From: Lunularia cruciata
Lineage: Eukaryota; Streptophyta; Marchantiopsida; Lunulariales; Lunulariaceae
Length of the DNA: 64,000 nucleotides
NCBI GenBank assembly: GCA_948567375.1
Contig: OX419759.1
Coordinates: 38,417,493-38,481,492 of the forward strand
Direction of reading: 5' to 3'
Every line of letters begins with the position of its first letter. The first letter of the stretch is position 1. The notes under the pieces were generated by a model that worked only from the letters and a program-made list of their open reading frames with translations, was not told the origin of the DNA and searched no databases. Shown here piece after piece: positions 47,085-58,300 of this stretch. The translations under genes and the position numbers were made by a program.

Positions 47085-47680
47085 ACAGTCTAACGAGGAC
47101 AGAAATGAAAACTGCCCAATATCCCTGTACTGCTGCTAGAAAATAGCATCAATACAGCGATGAATGTCAAGGCACACACAAAAACCAATCCCCAAATTAT
47201 GACATAAAATTGCACAAAACACACACAAAGCAAAAAGAATACATAAGTCTTGACCTTGGGGCTCGGTCGAAGGAAACCCCTCCTAGTGCTCTCCTGGTTC
47301 ATCGCATAAATGGACTGAACAAAGACCTGAAGAAGATTGACAGAAGTTTGTGAATTCAAAAGGTTTTGAACTCAACTAAAGTTTTGAATATAGAAGTTCC
47401 AAACTGACAAAAGTATAACAATACTGGAAAGGTTTTACATAAGCGTACAACGACGATACATAAGTTGCCAAATATCACGAAACTATAAGGGTCATAAAAT
47501 CTCAAACCCATAATCATGTTTCTAGGAGCTGCATTCCCAAAAGCAACAAATGTAAAACGTCCAATCCAATAAAACATAAAATAAATGACCAGAGCATCTT
47601 TTTCAAGGTTTGCTTTCTGTTGGTTGCCGCCTAAAGGTATTCTGCTTTTATTGCAAAATGTGGTTAGTCCATTACAAGAG
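47085..47680 (-). pseudogene. AAP pseudogene C: exon 5 and truncated exon 6
   Basis: On the minus strand, an exon-5 remnant (about 47650-47440) retains GNAAPRNMIMGLRFYDPYSF and IFGNLCIVV, matching GNAAPGNLLTGFGFYEPYRL and FGNLCIVV of the functional gene, and follows a degraded acceptor (TTTTGCAATAAAAGCAG). Exon 6 starts after TTCTTCAG near 47327 (VFVQSIYAM; functional VFAQPLYAF). It continues through RPSPKVKTYVF and TFIAVLMLFSSSSTGILGS to about 47090, where it ends in the middle of the GILGALGFFPL region. Frameshifts occur in exon 5. The last membrane helices are missing. Confidence 0.82.
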
Positions 47681-47699
47681 ATTAACCTTTGCATAAATA

Positions 47700-48220
47700 A
47701 ATTTCAGTACATTTACAAGAGGATATACAAATTATAATTTTCACACTTTGATTTTTTGTGAAGGAAACCTAGTTAATATAACTTTAAAACCTACAAAAAG
47801 TTACATGGTAAAATAGATCTGGATTTTATATGAAAATAACTTGTTTCAACATCCGTATGAATTTGAAAGAAAATATTCAGTAATGAAACCATATATGAGT
47901 TTGTGCTAAGCATTGAAAAATAATACAGATCTTTTTGTGCTTCAAACTGGTTTATTAAATTCTATGAATTTTTATTATACCCTTCAAGTGAAAAAATCTA
48001 TACATGTAGAGGATATTTTATACGAGGAGATGAGAATAATCAGATAGAAAGAGCTCTTTCTAGATGTCTTAGAAATTTATCACTATATTTTAAAAAATAG
48101 AACAATGTAATGTTTCATAAATTCTATAAATTATCTTTCTAGATAATATATAATTAGACATTACTTTTTAATGTCTAATTATATTCAAAAATAGAATTTC
48201 CAAAAATTATATTTCATATA
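47700..48220. other. AT-rich intergenic sequence
   Basis: Corresponds in position to the upstream side of AAP pseudogene C. No exon 4 or other exon remnant was recognised. Confidence 0.45.
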
Positions 48221-48224
48221 TATA

Positions 48225-48280
48225 TATCCATTCTCCAAAGAAATCCATTTGTTCTGTGTATTCTTTTAAATATCTTCTAT
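48225..48280 (-). other. Conserved unidentified segment, copy 3 of 3 (short)
   Basis: CCAAAGAAATCCATTTGTTC, TGTGTATTCTT and AAATATCTTC match the reverse complement of 42814-42880 and the region 27545-27600. Only the first 55 bp of the segment remain. The retroelement ORF copy 3 starts immediately to the right. Confidence 0.45.
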
Positions 48281-48284
48281 GGCC

Positions 48285-51240
48285 TGGTCATACTTCTAAT
48301 TCTACATCTTTTCCTATTGCATCTTTAGTCTGAACTAAAACTGAAATCATCACTGGTCTATTCATCTTCTCCTTCTCTATTCTAACTTTTTATAATGTCT
48401 GAGGTAACTCAGCTGAAGACACTTGCACTCCTATATCATTACTTTGTATCGTGCTCCTTCCTTCACACTACACTCAAGCTCTTCTAACTCACGCCTAACT
48501 AAATCTAATCTAAGGCAAACATTATCTCCTACTTCAAGCATCTTCCTATCTACTCTACCCCTAATACAAATCAAAAGATTATTCAAATCTACTTCCTTTG
48601 CTCCCCTCTTCCTCGTCTCCTTCACAAGCAATTTCAATTCATGCAGTCTTGTTTCCTTCAACATTACTTTGCCTTTAGTACTTAGCATCACTTTCATCCT
48701 TCTGCTTATCTCCTTGACTGATTCCAATATATACCTCTGAGTTCTCTCTACCTTCAACTCATTGTGGTTCATTTGCAATTCATCTTCATACTCCACCTTT
48801 GATGTCTTCTTCTCCTCTACATGGTGAACAAGTTGAGCTTTTGTGAATTTTGCTAGATCTCTCAACCACTCCTCTTCTCAATTTTTGCTTGTAAGTTTTT
48901 GGTGCCAAGCCTGATCTTTCTCTACTGCAACTAATCTCAAGCTTTCAAATTCTTGCTCCATTACTACAATGATGGCCTAAGAAGGCATTACTTTGCATTG
49001 CACTTCATTCAATTCTCTCTTCAAATCTTTTGAATGTTGCCTTCTGATCCTTCAATTCTCCAACTTGACATTCAAGATCTCTACCGTGCTTTTTGAAATT
49101 CTCTTGCAAGTTATCTAAAGGCTTACTCCAAAGTCTTGCATCAATCCAAAGTTCTTTAGCTTCCTCTTCTCTTTGGGTTAACTTCTCCTTCAGCTCCAAG
49201 ACTTCTTCATTTAGATGTTGCACCACCTACAATCCATCTCTCACCTCTGGATGATTTTGTTTTGCAAGTCCTTCTTCTTCTCCTTCTTCTTCTTCTTCAG
49301 CTGCAAAAACAAAGACTAGATGATCTTTGATAGATACTCTACTCTGTTGAACTCCATGTCATCTTTGTACTTAGCTTCAAACAAGCAATTCGTCCATAGG
49401 TACTTACCCCAAAGTCTTGATCATCTTACCTTCAAACTAACATCTTTTGAGCTGTCTTTTTCTTCCTTCACCCAACTTGATCTTATAGGTGCAGATTGTA
49501 GACTTCTCTTTGATCTTACTCCCCTCTGTAACACCAACTATGGCTCTTCATCCCACTGTTCTTCCATCTCCACCATAAGCAATTTCAAATATGGGATATC
49601 TCCTCCTTCCATATAATCAATTGCTGCATGGAACTCCTTATCTTCTTCCTCAACCACTTATTCCACTAATTGCTGAACTTTGGGTTCTTCATCATTCTCA
49701 TTGCTTGACTCTTCACTCTATAACATGAGCTCTTCTTCTTCTTCCTCTGAGTCTTCTGAATTGCACTCAACTTCAAATTTTGACTTTGCTCTTGATGAAA
49801 GGTCCATCACTGGTACCTCATGCCTTGGGTTTACTCTTCTTGTCTTTAATGGTTGAACTAGTGATACCACCTCTTTGTGTCTATTTTGCTTCTTTGTCTT
49901 TGGAATGGTCACTACCACTATCTTCTATTGTCTTATCTTGGCAAAGTGTTCATTGCTCCCTCTGCTCTGTTGGATGTACTGTTGTTGCTCATCTGCATCT
50001 ACTTCTCTATGTAGATCTGGGTGGAAGTGAGGAACCATCCTTTGCTTCTCCTTTGAAGTCAGCAAGTTTAAACTGAGATAAAAATGTGCTGCAAACAGTA
50101 CAAAGTAATGTGGTGGCCAATTTTGTTCTCCAATTGATGATCATTTGCCTGTGTTGCTGGTGAAAACACTTTGCCCAATTCATCTTCTTTCTTGCAAAAT
50201 CTGGTGGAAAAATACCGCCTGGTTCTTTGTCACATGCGTGGTGTGCTTGGGTTTGAACATTGCCATCAAAGCCAGAATGATACTTCACCTCATCACCTCC
50301 CAATATATATCCACCTTATCTCTGTTCTTGGTGCAAGGAGCACTGAAGAAATTGCAACCCTCTACTTTTTCTTCTGAAGAATCAGACTTTTGATAGAAGG
50401 TGACTCTGGATGTATCCCTAGCTTTCTTCCCAAGGACTAACCTCAAATCTTTCTCTGTCCATGAAGCAAATTTATTTCCCTCTATTTTGGGACCATCCTC
50501 ACACGTATTGGATGCTATCTCTACCATGAAACTTGTAAAACTCAAATTCCAGTTTGAGGCAAAAATGTGATCCAAAGTCTACTAAAGACTTTGATCCTTG
50601 CCATACATCTAATCTTTGAATCACAAGATTCCTCATTGCAAGTGAATGACTCTTCCTACCACCTTTCATTGGCATTGTGTGCTCATAAATTCTAGGTTGT
50701 TGGAACACTATCCACTCTCTTGGATGCCTAATTCTTGCTCCCTTAGGTCTTTGAAAAATTAAACTCTCATTTGGCCTCATGATTTTTCATTCCTTGGGGA
50801 CGAGAGGAATAGGATATCTTCTTGATATTTTGGAAATTCATTGAAAAAGTCTTAACCTTATAGCATTATGATGTGTGATCATTCTTCAATCACTCTTCAC
50901 TTGATAATCATACCTTCTACATGTGTTCCTATCACTCTTGATTTTATTCCACTCACAAATTAGCCATTTTTCTTGATTGTACATTCTTGATTGGTTGGCC
51001 CAAAGGAAAGCTGATATAGATTCTTTGCATTGAGTTGATCATCTTGAGTCAAAGTTTCCCTACTTTGGGTATACAGCCTATCAAGTCCAATCCAAGTTCT
51101 CCTTCCCTTGACACAAAGTAACCTTCTTTGGGTCGGACCCAAACACACTATTCTTCTCCTTTCTTTGCCATTTGGCTCTAATTTGACTTCAACTATACAC
51201 TTCTTCCTCAAAACTTGTCAAAATGTGTGTAACATAGATT
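48285..51240 (-). pseudogene. Retroelement-associated ORF, copy 3 (best preserved)
   Basis: On the minus strand the order is: a basic N-terminal part (51211-50960, with KLEPNGKERRRIVC), RPKGARIRHPREWIVFQQPR (50760-50700), KLEFEFYKFHGRDSIQYV (50553-50499), MNWAKCFHQQHRQMI (about 50185-50140) and LLCTVCSTFLSQFKL. An acidic stretch (EDSEEEEEE) lies at 49740, then long coiled-coil segments (49226-49005 and 48865-48431, for example LKEKLTQREEEAKEL and RRELEELECSVKEGA). It is related to copies at 13960-15660 and 21430-23210 and to the N-terminal fragment at 55114-55976. It has no RT or gag motifs. It looks like the accessory ORF carried by some plant Ty3/gypsy elements. Only a few stops and shifts per kb. 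Confidence 0.5.
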
Positions 51241-51339
51241 ATAAAGCCAATGTCTTCTCTACTCTCATTACTTCAGGCAAAGGAAGAATGAGAAGCTACA
51301 AAATTATAGGGTGAGATTTTTCTTAGCTTAATGAATTGA

Positions 51340-51570
51340 GTTCCTAAATGGGAGTTGCTATGGGATACTCTGATGCTCAAGAAATGGTGTGGTTTTTGCA
51401 AGGACTACATGCCAAAATCTATGTGTTTACAAAGGAACAAGGTCATGACATGCTAGACCAATTCATCTGGTCAGCAGAGTTGTACAAATCTGCTTGGATG
51501 AATGCTGTTGGAATGTCATGCCAAGGGCAGAGTGCAAAGAAGACCTTTGGAGAATTCTAAATTGTGCAGC
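51340..51570 (+). pseudogene. Retrotransposon gag fragment
   Basis: The open frame at 51348-51560 reads YSDAQEMVWFLQGLHAKIYV, TKEQGHDMLDQFIWSAELY, close in pattern to the FLxGL...I...V...P.T...A...A region of Ty3/gypsy gag. It lies head to head with the minus-strand ORF ending at 51240 and is followed by protease/RT remains on the same strand. Confidence 0.45.
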
Positions 51571-52734
51571 ATCATGTAGTCCTCTTCATCTTCCTCAAAA
51601 GATGAAAAAAGCAGGATGTCCATTGATCTAAAGTAGACTACCATCAATAGAACCCAACTCAATTGGGATCCAAGTTAGAAGAACTCATCAAGGAGTTTGC
51701 AAACTTCAAAGTACAAATGGTCACATCCAAAGACAAGAGAATTTTCCTTCTTACACTTGGCCTAATGTGTGGTGTACCACTTATGGGAAGCTAAGACCAT
51801 GAAAATGCCTCCTTAAAACCTATTGTGTGGTTATTGTAGGCACTAAATCACACCCACCTATTCCTCAACTCCTAGTGAGGTTTATGTCTTCCCACTTTTA
51901 CCTAAGATGGATGTGACTATTAACTTCTTGAACTTGGAATAATTAACACCTAAAGATGTTGTATTGATTGACAATGATAGATGGCCTTAGTTGGAGGTGA
52001 ATTTTGTTGTGAATTGAGTCACAACATGCTGAATCAAACGTCAAGAAAATAACTGATCTTCCTTTGAAGTTGTCAGGTCTTGTGAAAGCTAAGAAGTATA
52101 TCCACCTCAAAAAGATTCTATCTAATAAGGAGGGTTAAGTTGAGGTAAGGAGGAAGTCCTTAGAGGAAGACTACACCAAGATTTCTTTGTGTAACTTGGA
52201 AGGTTCTTTGGAAAAGGATGTAGTAAACTATCTGGACTATTATGAGATGGAAAACTGACTAGAAGTGAGAGATCAAGTTCATAATTGCAAGGAAATCTCT
52301 ATACGATTGGGAGTGAGCCCATTGAGTCATGTTGAGGATATAGTGAAACTTGATGACTACTAAGATGTGATCATGGGAGAAGGATGATCCTTACAAATTT
52401 CTAAGTCAATAAACCAAGAAGAATGTCAAGCATTTACCACCTTGTTTGAGGAATATCATACTGTCTTCACTTAGAACATTAAAGAAATTCCTAGCATACC
52501 TTTGAAAATTAGTGAAAATAGGATTGCCTTGAAAGAGAAGGAAATACCAATTTCATAGCAGCAATACCAATTCAAACCCAAGTACTCATGATTGGTGAAG
52601 GATAAGATTGACAAGTACCTATGTTCACAAATCATTTTTCTTGTACTTAGCAGCAATTGTGTAACAATATGGAGTTTCCACACAAGTTTTCCAAGAATAA
52701 TGAAATAACAAATAAGCCAATTATCCAAGAATTA
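51571..52734 (+). pseudogene. Ty3/gypsy protease-to-RT N-terminal remnant
   Basis: At 52410-52640 the plus strand reads CQAFTTLFEEYHTVFT, NIKEIPSIPLKISENRIALK, QQYQFKPKYS, and VKDKIDKYLCSQIIFLVLS. This is the start of a gypsy RT domain (the usual ...F..DVFAW...MPG...PE...H.L......P..Q..RR..P.........E...L...G.I). Coding similarity ends near 52680-52734, where an LTR begins. Stops at about 52140, 52254 and 52360. Confidence 0.6.
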
Positions 52735-53222
52735 TGAGAATATTTGAGAAGTATCTAGGAAGCTACTTGGTACTATCCAAGTATCAGATAATGTGTATGC
52801 CAAGTGATGACTTCTAGGAGAAAGTTTCATGAGAAACTTCTTGGCTAACTTAGCTTGCATACGTAGGTGGCTTCTGTTAGGAATCTTCTTGGGAAGATTC
52901 CCAACTAGCTTAGCTTTCATGCCAAGTAGGCAACTTCTAGAAGGAAGCTTCTTGAGATGCCTCTTGACTAGCTTAGCTTGCACACCAAGTAGGTAGCTTC
53001 TAGAAGGAAGCTTCTCAAGAAGCTTCTCGGTTAGCTTAATTTGCACTTTAAGAAAATGACTCTTTGGAACTTCATGAGAAAATTCTCAAGAGCCTTGTAT
53101 AATCCCTATAAACACCAAAGCCCAACTCTATGCTAGGCATTTAGAGTTTCCTCATTGAAGAGTCCCATTGTGATCTTTCCCTCTAATCCTCTATTCTCTT
53201 CTTCTCTCCTTGGTCTTTTACA
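52735..53222 (+). mobile_element. LTR (family C) containing a minisatellite
   Basis: It begins TGAGAATATTTGAGAAG at 52735, inside RT sequence of another element. It ends CTTTTACA at 53222, directly before TTGGTGTCAGAGATTAG, which resembles the initiator-Met primer-binding site. The TG..CA ends, the PBS and the following gag-like sequence support a 5' LTR. Inside it, 52795-53045 carries four copies of a ~60-bp repeat. Confidence 0.6.
52795..53045. repeat. Four copies of a ~60-bp unit inside the LTR
   Basis: The unit contains CCAAGTAGG..ACTTCTAG, AAGGAAGCTTCTTGAGA and CTTGACTAGCTTAGCTTGCA. The minus-strand open frame 52732-53046 is a translation of this repeat (SRSYLLG..AKLV repeats) and is not a gene. 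Confidence 0.8.
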
Positions 53223-54010
53223 TTGGTGTCAGAGATTAGAATAAATTTATGGACCACCAAATATATCTCCACCAAATCATTGGGATTTTTGTGTTCATGT
53301 TGTATCCAAGTATTATTTCACATAGCTCATCATGTCACACTTTGGGCAGAATTTTCTAAATGCAATCACTTTGACCAATGAACCAGTACTTCCAATTGTA
53401 ACTTTTGGAGAATAATGGAAGTGTTGCATCTACATGTTAACTTGTAGGTTGTTTGATAGAGTAGTAGCTATGGCATCAATGCCTAAATTTATCATTGCTA
53501 TGTAGTAATAAATTGAGCATCTTATTTGATTGTTGGAAGAATGAGACCATCAATGACAAGCATGTAGAGAGAAGAATGTAGAGAGAGCACCATTTTGAAA
53601 AAGAGGAGCAAATCCAATTTCCAAGATATTTGAAGGCAAAAATCTCTTAGATGCAATAAAATTTTTTTTTGATTGAAAATATTATTTTATAGCTACAAAT
53701 CTTCAAAATGAATGGAGATAGATTCTCTTGGCTTCAAGGCAATTGGATGGAATGGTAAACTATGGTAGCAATGCCAAGTGGAGCAAGCTGAAAAGTAGTT
53801 TTTTATGCCAATCTCAACATGGAAGGAATTCAAGAGTACAATAATTGAGCAATTCCAAGCTATAAATGCCATACAAGCCATAGGAGATAGATTGGTAGAA
53901 CCAAACTAGATTGGTTCTATAAGGAGCTAAATCATTCAATTCAAGAACATCATCTAAAGCTCTAGATCAATTTGTGGAGGTTTACACAACAAATGTTAAG
54001 TGATAATGTA
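53223..54010 (+). mobile_element. Primer-binding site and decayed gag of LTR family C
   Basis: TGGTGTCAGAGATTAG follows the LTR end. After it, plus-strand frames include ANPISKIFEG, FDGMVNYGSNAKWS and KALDQFVEVYTTNV, in keeping with a gag leader and capsid region, but all are heavily interrupted. The 3' part of the element is not in the window or not recognisable. Confidence 0.4.
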
Positions 54011-54780
54011 GGAGCCCAAACACTTAGAGGAAGCCATGTAGTTGGCTAAGCGCTTAGATTCATTGGTTATAACAACTTGGTCTCAAATTTGATCCTCTTA
54101 GAACCTACCAACACACTTGTGACAACCCAACAAGTATCACTTTTGTAGTAATTAGTGTGTAATCATCTTTTCTCATAGAGATATTTTTCAAGGATGGTCA
54201 AATAAAAAAGTAAAGAATAAGAATGTAGTTCTTCTTGGTTGCATTTTTGCTACTTCACCATAAAGTGAGTTCACCTTGGAATTGCATTCCACTCCTCCAC
54301 TGAAGGTATAACTCCCAAGTCAAAATTACTTTGCATTAGCATTTGCCTACAATCACAAATGTCAAAGACTAACAATACTAAAGTTCTCATAGATCCATTC
54401 AGTCATTGCTTTGGATGTGCTCCACTCAAGATCAAATACACAAAAAAGAAATCAAAGCTTTAGAATCCAACATCTAACACACTCTAAATTGCAATTCAAA
54501 TTTCTCCACACTCAGAAATGTAAAAAAAATACTAATACTTAGAATAAAGCAAAATGATGAGTGTTGATCCAACACTTTGCTTTACTCAACTCCTCAAATT
54601 ATAAATACAATACATTGAAAATGGTTGCTTTAAGTAGGCAAAGCAACTTGGCAGCTATAAAAAATTTCTAAACTACTTCACCTGTTTTCCACCAATCTCC
54701 ATATATGATTGTTCTATATACACTTGCACCACATAAAGTCTGAAAATTGCTATTAACTAACCCAATCCAAGTACTATCTC
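54011..54780. other. Intergenic sequence, nothing recognised
   Basis: No coding frame and no repeat. It is likely a continuation of element debris. Confidence 0.4.
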
Positions 54781-54784
54781 AACT

Positions 54785-54990
54785 TTGGCTTTCTATCCTA
54801 AGGTAACTACAAGGTTTTCCTATTCTTCAAGTTCATATGCTACTTCTATATCTTCATCTACTGTTGGGATGTCCTTAGTTTGTATTGCAATTGAGACAAC
54901 ATGCAAGCTAGCCTCCTTCTCCTTCACTATCCTAACTGTCTCAAATGAATCAAGTAACTCACTTGAAGTCACTTACAAACCAACCTCAAC
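54785..54990 (-). pseudogene. 3' end fragment of the retroelement-associated ORF
   Basis: 54830-54980 aligns with 48290-48440, which is the minus-strand C-terminal end of ORF copy 3 (shared CTCCTTCTC..TATTCTAACT, GAGGTAACTCA.CTGAAG.CACTT). The plus-strand open frame 54785-55048 is therefore an antisense shadow. An LTR fragment starts at about 54999. Confidence 0.5.
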
Positions 54991-54998
54991 AACTTTGG

Positions 54999-55113
54999 GT
55001 GTTAGCCTTGGAAAAGTATTATGGAATTGGGGTTCCTTGCCTTCTTAGTCCATAGTGCACTACTATAATAGCCATCAAAGGTTTATCCTAAGTGTGAGAT
55101 AAGCCGCCTCACA
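54999..55113 (+). mobile_element. LTR family A, 3' end fragment
   Basis: GTTAGCCTTGGAAAAGTAT...CCTTCTTAGTCCAT...AAGCCGCCTCACA aligns with the last 115 bp of the LTR at 55977-56667 (56552-56667), in the same orientation and with the same bases (TTTTTGGTT) following. Confidence 0.7.
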
Positions 55114-55976
55114 TTTTTGGTTGTGGACCCACATTTTTTGTTTTTGATGAGTTTTAAGGAAGAAATGTATAGTTGAAGATGAATTGGAGCCAAATGGTGA
55201 AGAAAGATCATCTGTTTGGATCATCTGTTTGGATTGGGCCCAAAGAAGTTTACTTTGTGTTAGGAGAACTTGGATAAGACTTGTTAGGAGGTAAACACAA
55301 AGTAAAGAAACTTTACCTTAGGATCATTAACCAAATACAAAGAATCTATAACAACTTCCCTTCAGGCCTATCAACCTATCAAGAACATACAATAAAGAAA
55401 ATGGCAAATTTTTAAGCAAGATAAAATTGAGAGTGACAAGAGGAACTCATTCAAAAGATGTGATTATCAAGTGAAGAGCAATTGAGGAATGACCACACAT
55501 TGTAACACTATAAGGTTAAGACTTTGTTGCAGAATTTTTGAAATGTCAAGGAAATATCATATTCCTCTCAATAGTTTTCTCAAAGGAATGTGAATCACAA
55601 GGCCAAAAGAGAGTTCAAATTTCTAGAAACCTGAGGGAGTTAGAATTACACATCCAAGAGAGGGGATAATATTCCAATGACCTAGAATTTGTGATTGCAC
55701 AATGCCAATGAGGGTTGGGAGGAAGAGTCTTTCACTTGCAAAGAGGAATCCTATGATTTGGCAATTAGATCTAATGACAAGGATCACAGTCTTGGTTAGA
55801 CTTTGGATCACATTTTTGGCCAAGAATTAGAATTTGAGCTTTCCAAGTTTCATGGTAGAGATAGCTAGCAATAATTATGAGGATGGTCCCAAAGAGATAG
55901 GAAAGAGAGACAATCCGGCTTGATAAGCAGAGTCAAATGTAGATTAGTCTTGGGGAAGGAAGTTAGGGATACAGCT
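55114..55976 (+). pseudogene. N-terminal part of the retroelement-associated ORF, copy 4
   Basis: The plus strand aligns with the reverse complement of 50400-51240. Shared protein pieces are PEGVRITHPREGIIFQ (copy 3: PKGARIRHPREWIVFQ), RICDCTMPMRVGRKS (RIYEHTMPMKGGRKS) and LEFELSKFHGRDS (LEFEFYKFHGRDS). It follows the LTR family-A end fragment, so this ORF appears to lie next to the 5' LTR of that family. It is cut at 55976 by a second family-A LTR. A 15-bp duplication (GATCATCTGTTTG) is at 55208-55235. Confidence 0.6.
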
Positions 55977-56667
55977 TGTAACACCCATTTGTGCATGTAT
56001 ATGTTATTGTGATACTTAGTTTGGTATTATAAGTATTTGAGAGGTATTATTTATATAGAGATAAAAGATGGTTCTATATTAGTCATGATTAGCTAAATTT
56101 AATCATAGCTAAGATAGAGAGGACTTTATTTTAGAGGAAGTGGAAAAGATGAGCACCACTACTTTGGATTCTAATGTATTGACTTGGTATTATTCCTAGA
56201 TATTTGGCTTTGAGAAAAGAGTTGAGAACTTTTGGATTCACAAGCCTTTTTGCTATAGATTCTTCAATAGTCCAAGTATAGCCCCTGTAAAGGAATCCTT
56301 GACTTAGTGATTGGATCAAGATAAAATCATATGTTTACGAGAATGTTGCCATGAGTATGGATATTTCTTTAGAGTTTTTGACTTTATTTAACTTTTAGCT
56401 TAATAACTTGAGTTACTCTAGTAATTAGTAGCTTTGGTGCATAACTATTTTACAAGTACATAAAGTAGGGGTGAGGAGATACTCATCATCCTTTCATTTG
56501 CAACTATCTCTCTCATTGAGTTTTTTAGTGAGAAATGGTTTGAGTCTTGGAGTGTTAGCCTTGGAAGAGTATGATGGAGTTGGGGGTTCCTTGCCTTCTT
56601 AGTCCATTGTATGCTACCATAATATCCATGGGAGGTTTATCTTGAGTGAGAGACAAGCCGGCTCACA
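55977..56667 (+). mobile_element. Complete LTR, family A (691 bp)
   Basis: It begins TGTAACACCCATTTGTGCAT and ends GCCGGCTCACA, so has TG..CA ends. Inverted copies are at 59321-60002 (complete) and 62104-62493 (partial). A family-A 3' fragment is at 54999-55113. It interrupts the ORF copy at 55114-55976. No clear target-site duplication was seen (CAGCT to the left; TTTTT to the right, which is more likely leader). Confidence 0.75.
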
Positions 56668-58300
56668 TTTTTGGTTTTGTTGCTAAGATCTCTATAGAAA
56701 GCAAGATACAATTCCGTGTACACTTCTATATTAGACAAAAGGAGGCTATGAGAGCTCACCCAAAAAAAAGATGAGGAGAGGAGAGTGCTGAATTTATGCC
56801 AAAGAACCAAGACCCATTTGTATAACTTGTAGTTCATTATGATATCTTTGAGGTGATATTGTACACTTTGTACACATGAGAGTATTTCAAGAGATTGTGT
56901 GAGATGAATTGCAAATTTTGAGGATTACAGTGATTTTGGATAAAACCTCAAGTTTGAGATCAGGACTTGAAATTTTCACAAATGAGATCTTGGATTATAT
57001 ATTAGGTGGGCACTTGAAAGTATTGTAAGGGGTGATATATGCATTGAGCTAGAATTTTGGGAAGGTGGTAGGGTAAATTATTCTTGCATGCTTTCTAGAA
57101 TTTTGTACAAAGTTTTCCATTTCTTCATTTTTTATTGGATTGTTTTGAAATTTTCCCAAAAATTTGAGTGCACAATATTCTATCTTTTGGCTCAAGAATT
57201 AGAGAGAGATCATAATTGTGCAAGAAGTTTTGAGTTTTTAAGTAAGAGGATTGTTTTTTAGACCAAATTTGAAATGTGTATTGAATAGAATGGCTCAATA
57301 AAAGGATCTGAAATTTTTCAAGGGAAGATGCACTAGGGTATTGATCAAGTGTGCATTAGTTAAGATGCGTATTACATACCAATTGAGAAAATTGAGTGAC
57401 ATTGTGAAGAGTTGAGATCTCATGAGGAGTGTGAGAACAATCAAAAGCATATTTGAATGTTTAAATTCATCTTGGGAGCATGGAGGGTCACTAAGAGTGG
57501 AAGCTCAAGCTATGGAAGGTTCTTAAAGGGTTTGAGATGATTATAAGGGTTGATTTGAAGAAAAGAGAATTTATAATAGCATTTGAAGAAAGTGTTGAGA
57601 GGATCTAAAAACAAACACTACTTGGAGGAAAGAGTAAATCTAAGTGCTTTTTATGTGTAGAGAACAGACATAAGGAAAGCTCATATCCATTGACCTCTGA
57701 GTGCAAGAGATTGAGGGAAAGGATAGGTTTAATTGGGTTTGCATGTTGGACCTTCTTCACCAAGATTGGGATGGAGGAGATCTAAGACCAAAGAGTTGTG
57801 TGAGATTTGTGAAATGGAAGGATTTCCAAAGGACATGAGTGTAGTGGAATAACAATACTTTTAGATACTTTGGTGAAGGATCTTGGAGAGGGTCTTAGTA
57901 CACTTATAGAAATTGTCATGCCATTTGTAATGTTATATCTAGATTGCCAAACATTAGAGTTCCAATGATAGTAGTTAGAGGTATTTTAACATACTATGAC
58001 TACTAGACTACTTTCTGACGGTCAGATTTTACGTCGGGGTACTGAATTCATGGTGGGGCCCATCATCACTTGCATGGTCTACACCGTTGGGTGTGCCATC
58101 AATGGGATTGTTGAGATGAGACCTAGGTCAAAATCAGGAGTATACCCTAGAAGTGTAGCTTTGCGAGCTTACTATTTTGATGTTGATCCTTCGAGTTTGT
58201 GGTTAGAGTGGATAGATAGCCGGTGAACGTCACCTAGAGTCTCTTAGCTAGAGTGGATGTAGTTTGACTATAATCAGTGCCTAGTTGTTGGCAAGTTGTT
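56668..58300 (+). other. Sequence downstream of LTR A, unidentified
   Basis: Presumably internal or leader sequence of the family-A element. One open frame at 57996-58226 is GC-richer than its surroundings (TRLLSDGQILRRGTEFMVGP...). I could not assign it. No primer-binding site consensus was recognised after the LTR. Confidence 0.35.

Noticed and set aside
48423-48740. A 105-codon plus-strand frame rich in Ser and Leu
   Set aside because: It is the complement of the coiled-coil region of the minus-strand retroelement ORF.
52732-53046. A 104-codon minus-strand frame with repeated SRSYLLG-like units
   Set aside because: It is a 60-bp DNA repeat inside an LTR. The periodic peptide is a consequence of the repeat, not a repeat protein.
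54785-55048. An 87-codon Ser/Thr-rich plus-strand frame resembling a secreted peptide
   Set aside because: The first part is antisense to the C-terminal end of the retroelement ORF family and the last part is LTR. The frame crosses the junction of two elements.
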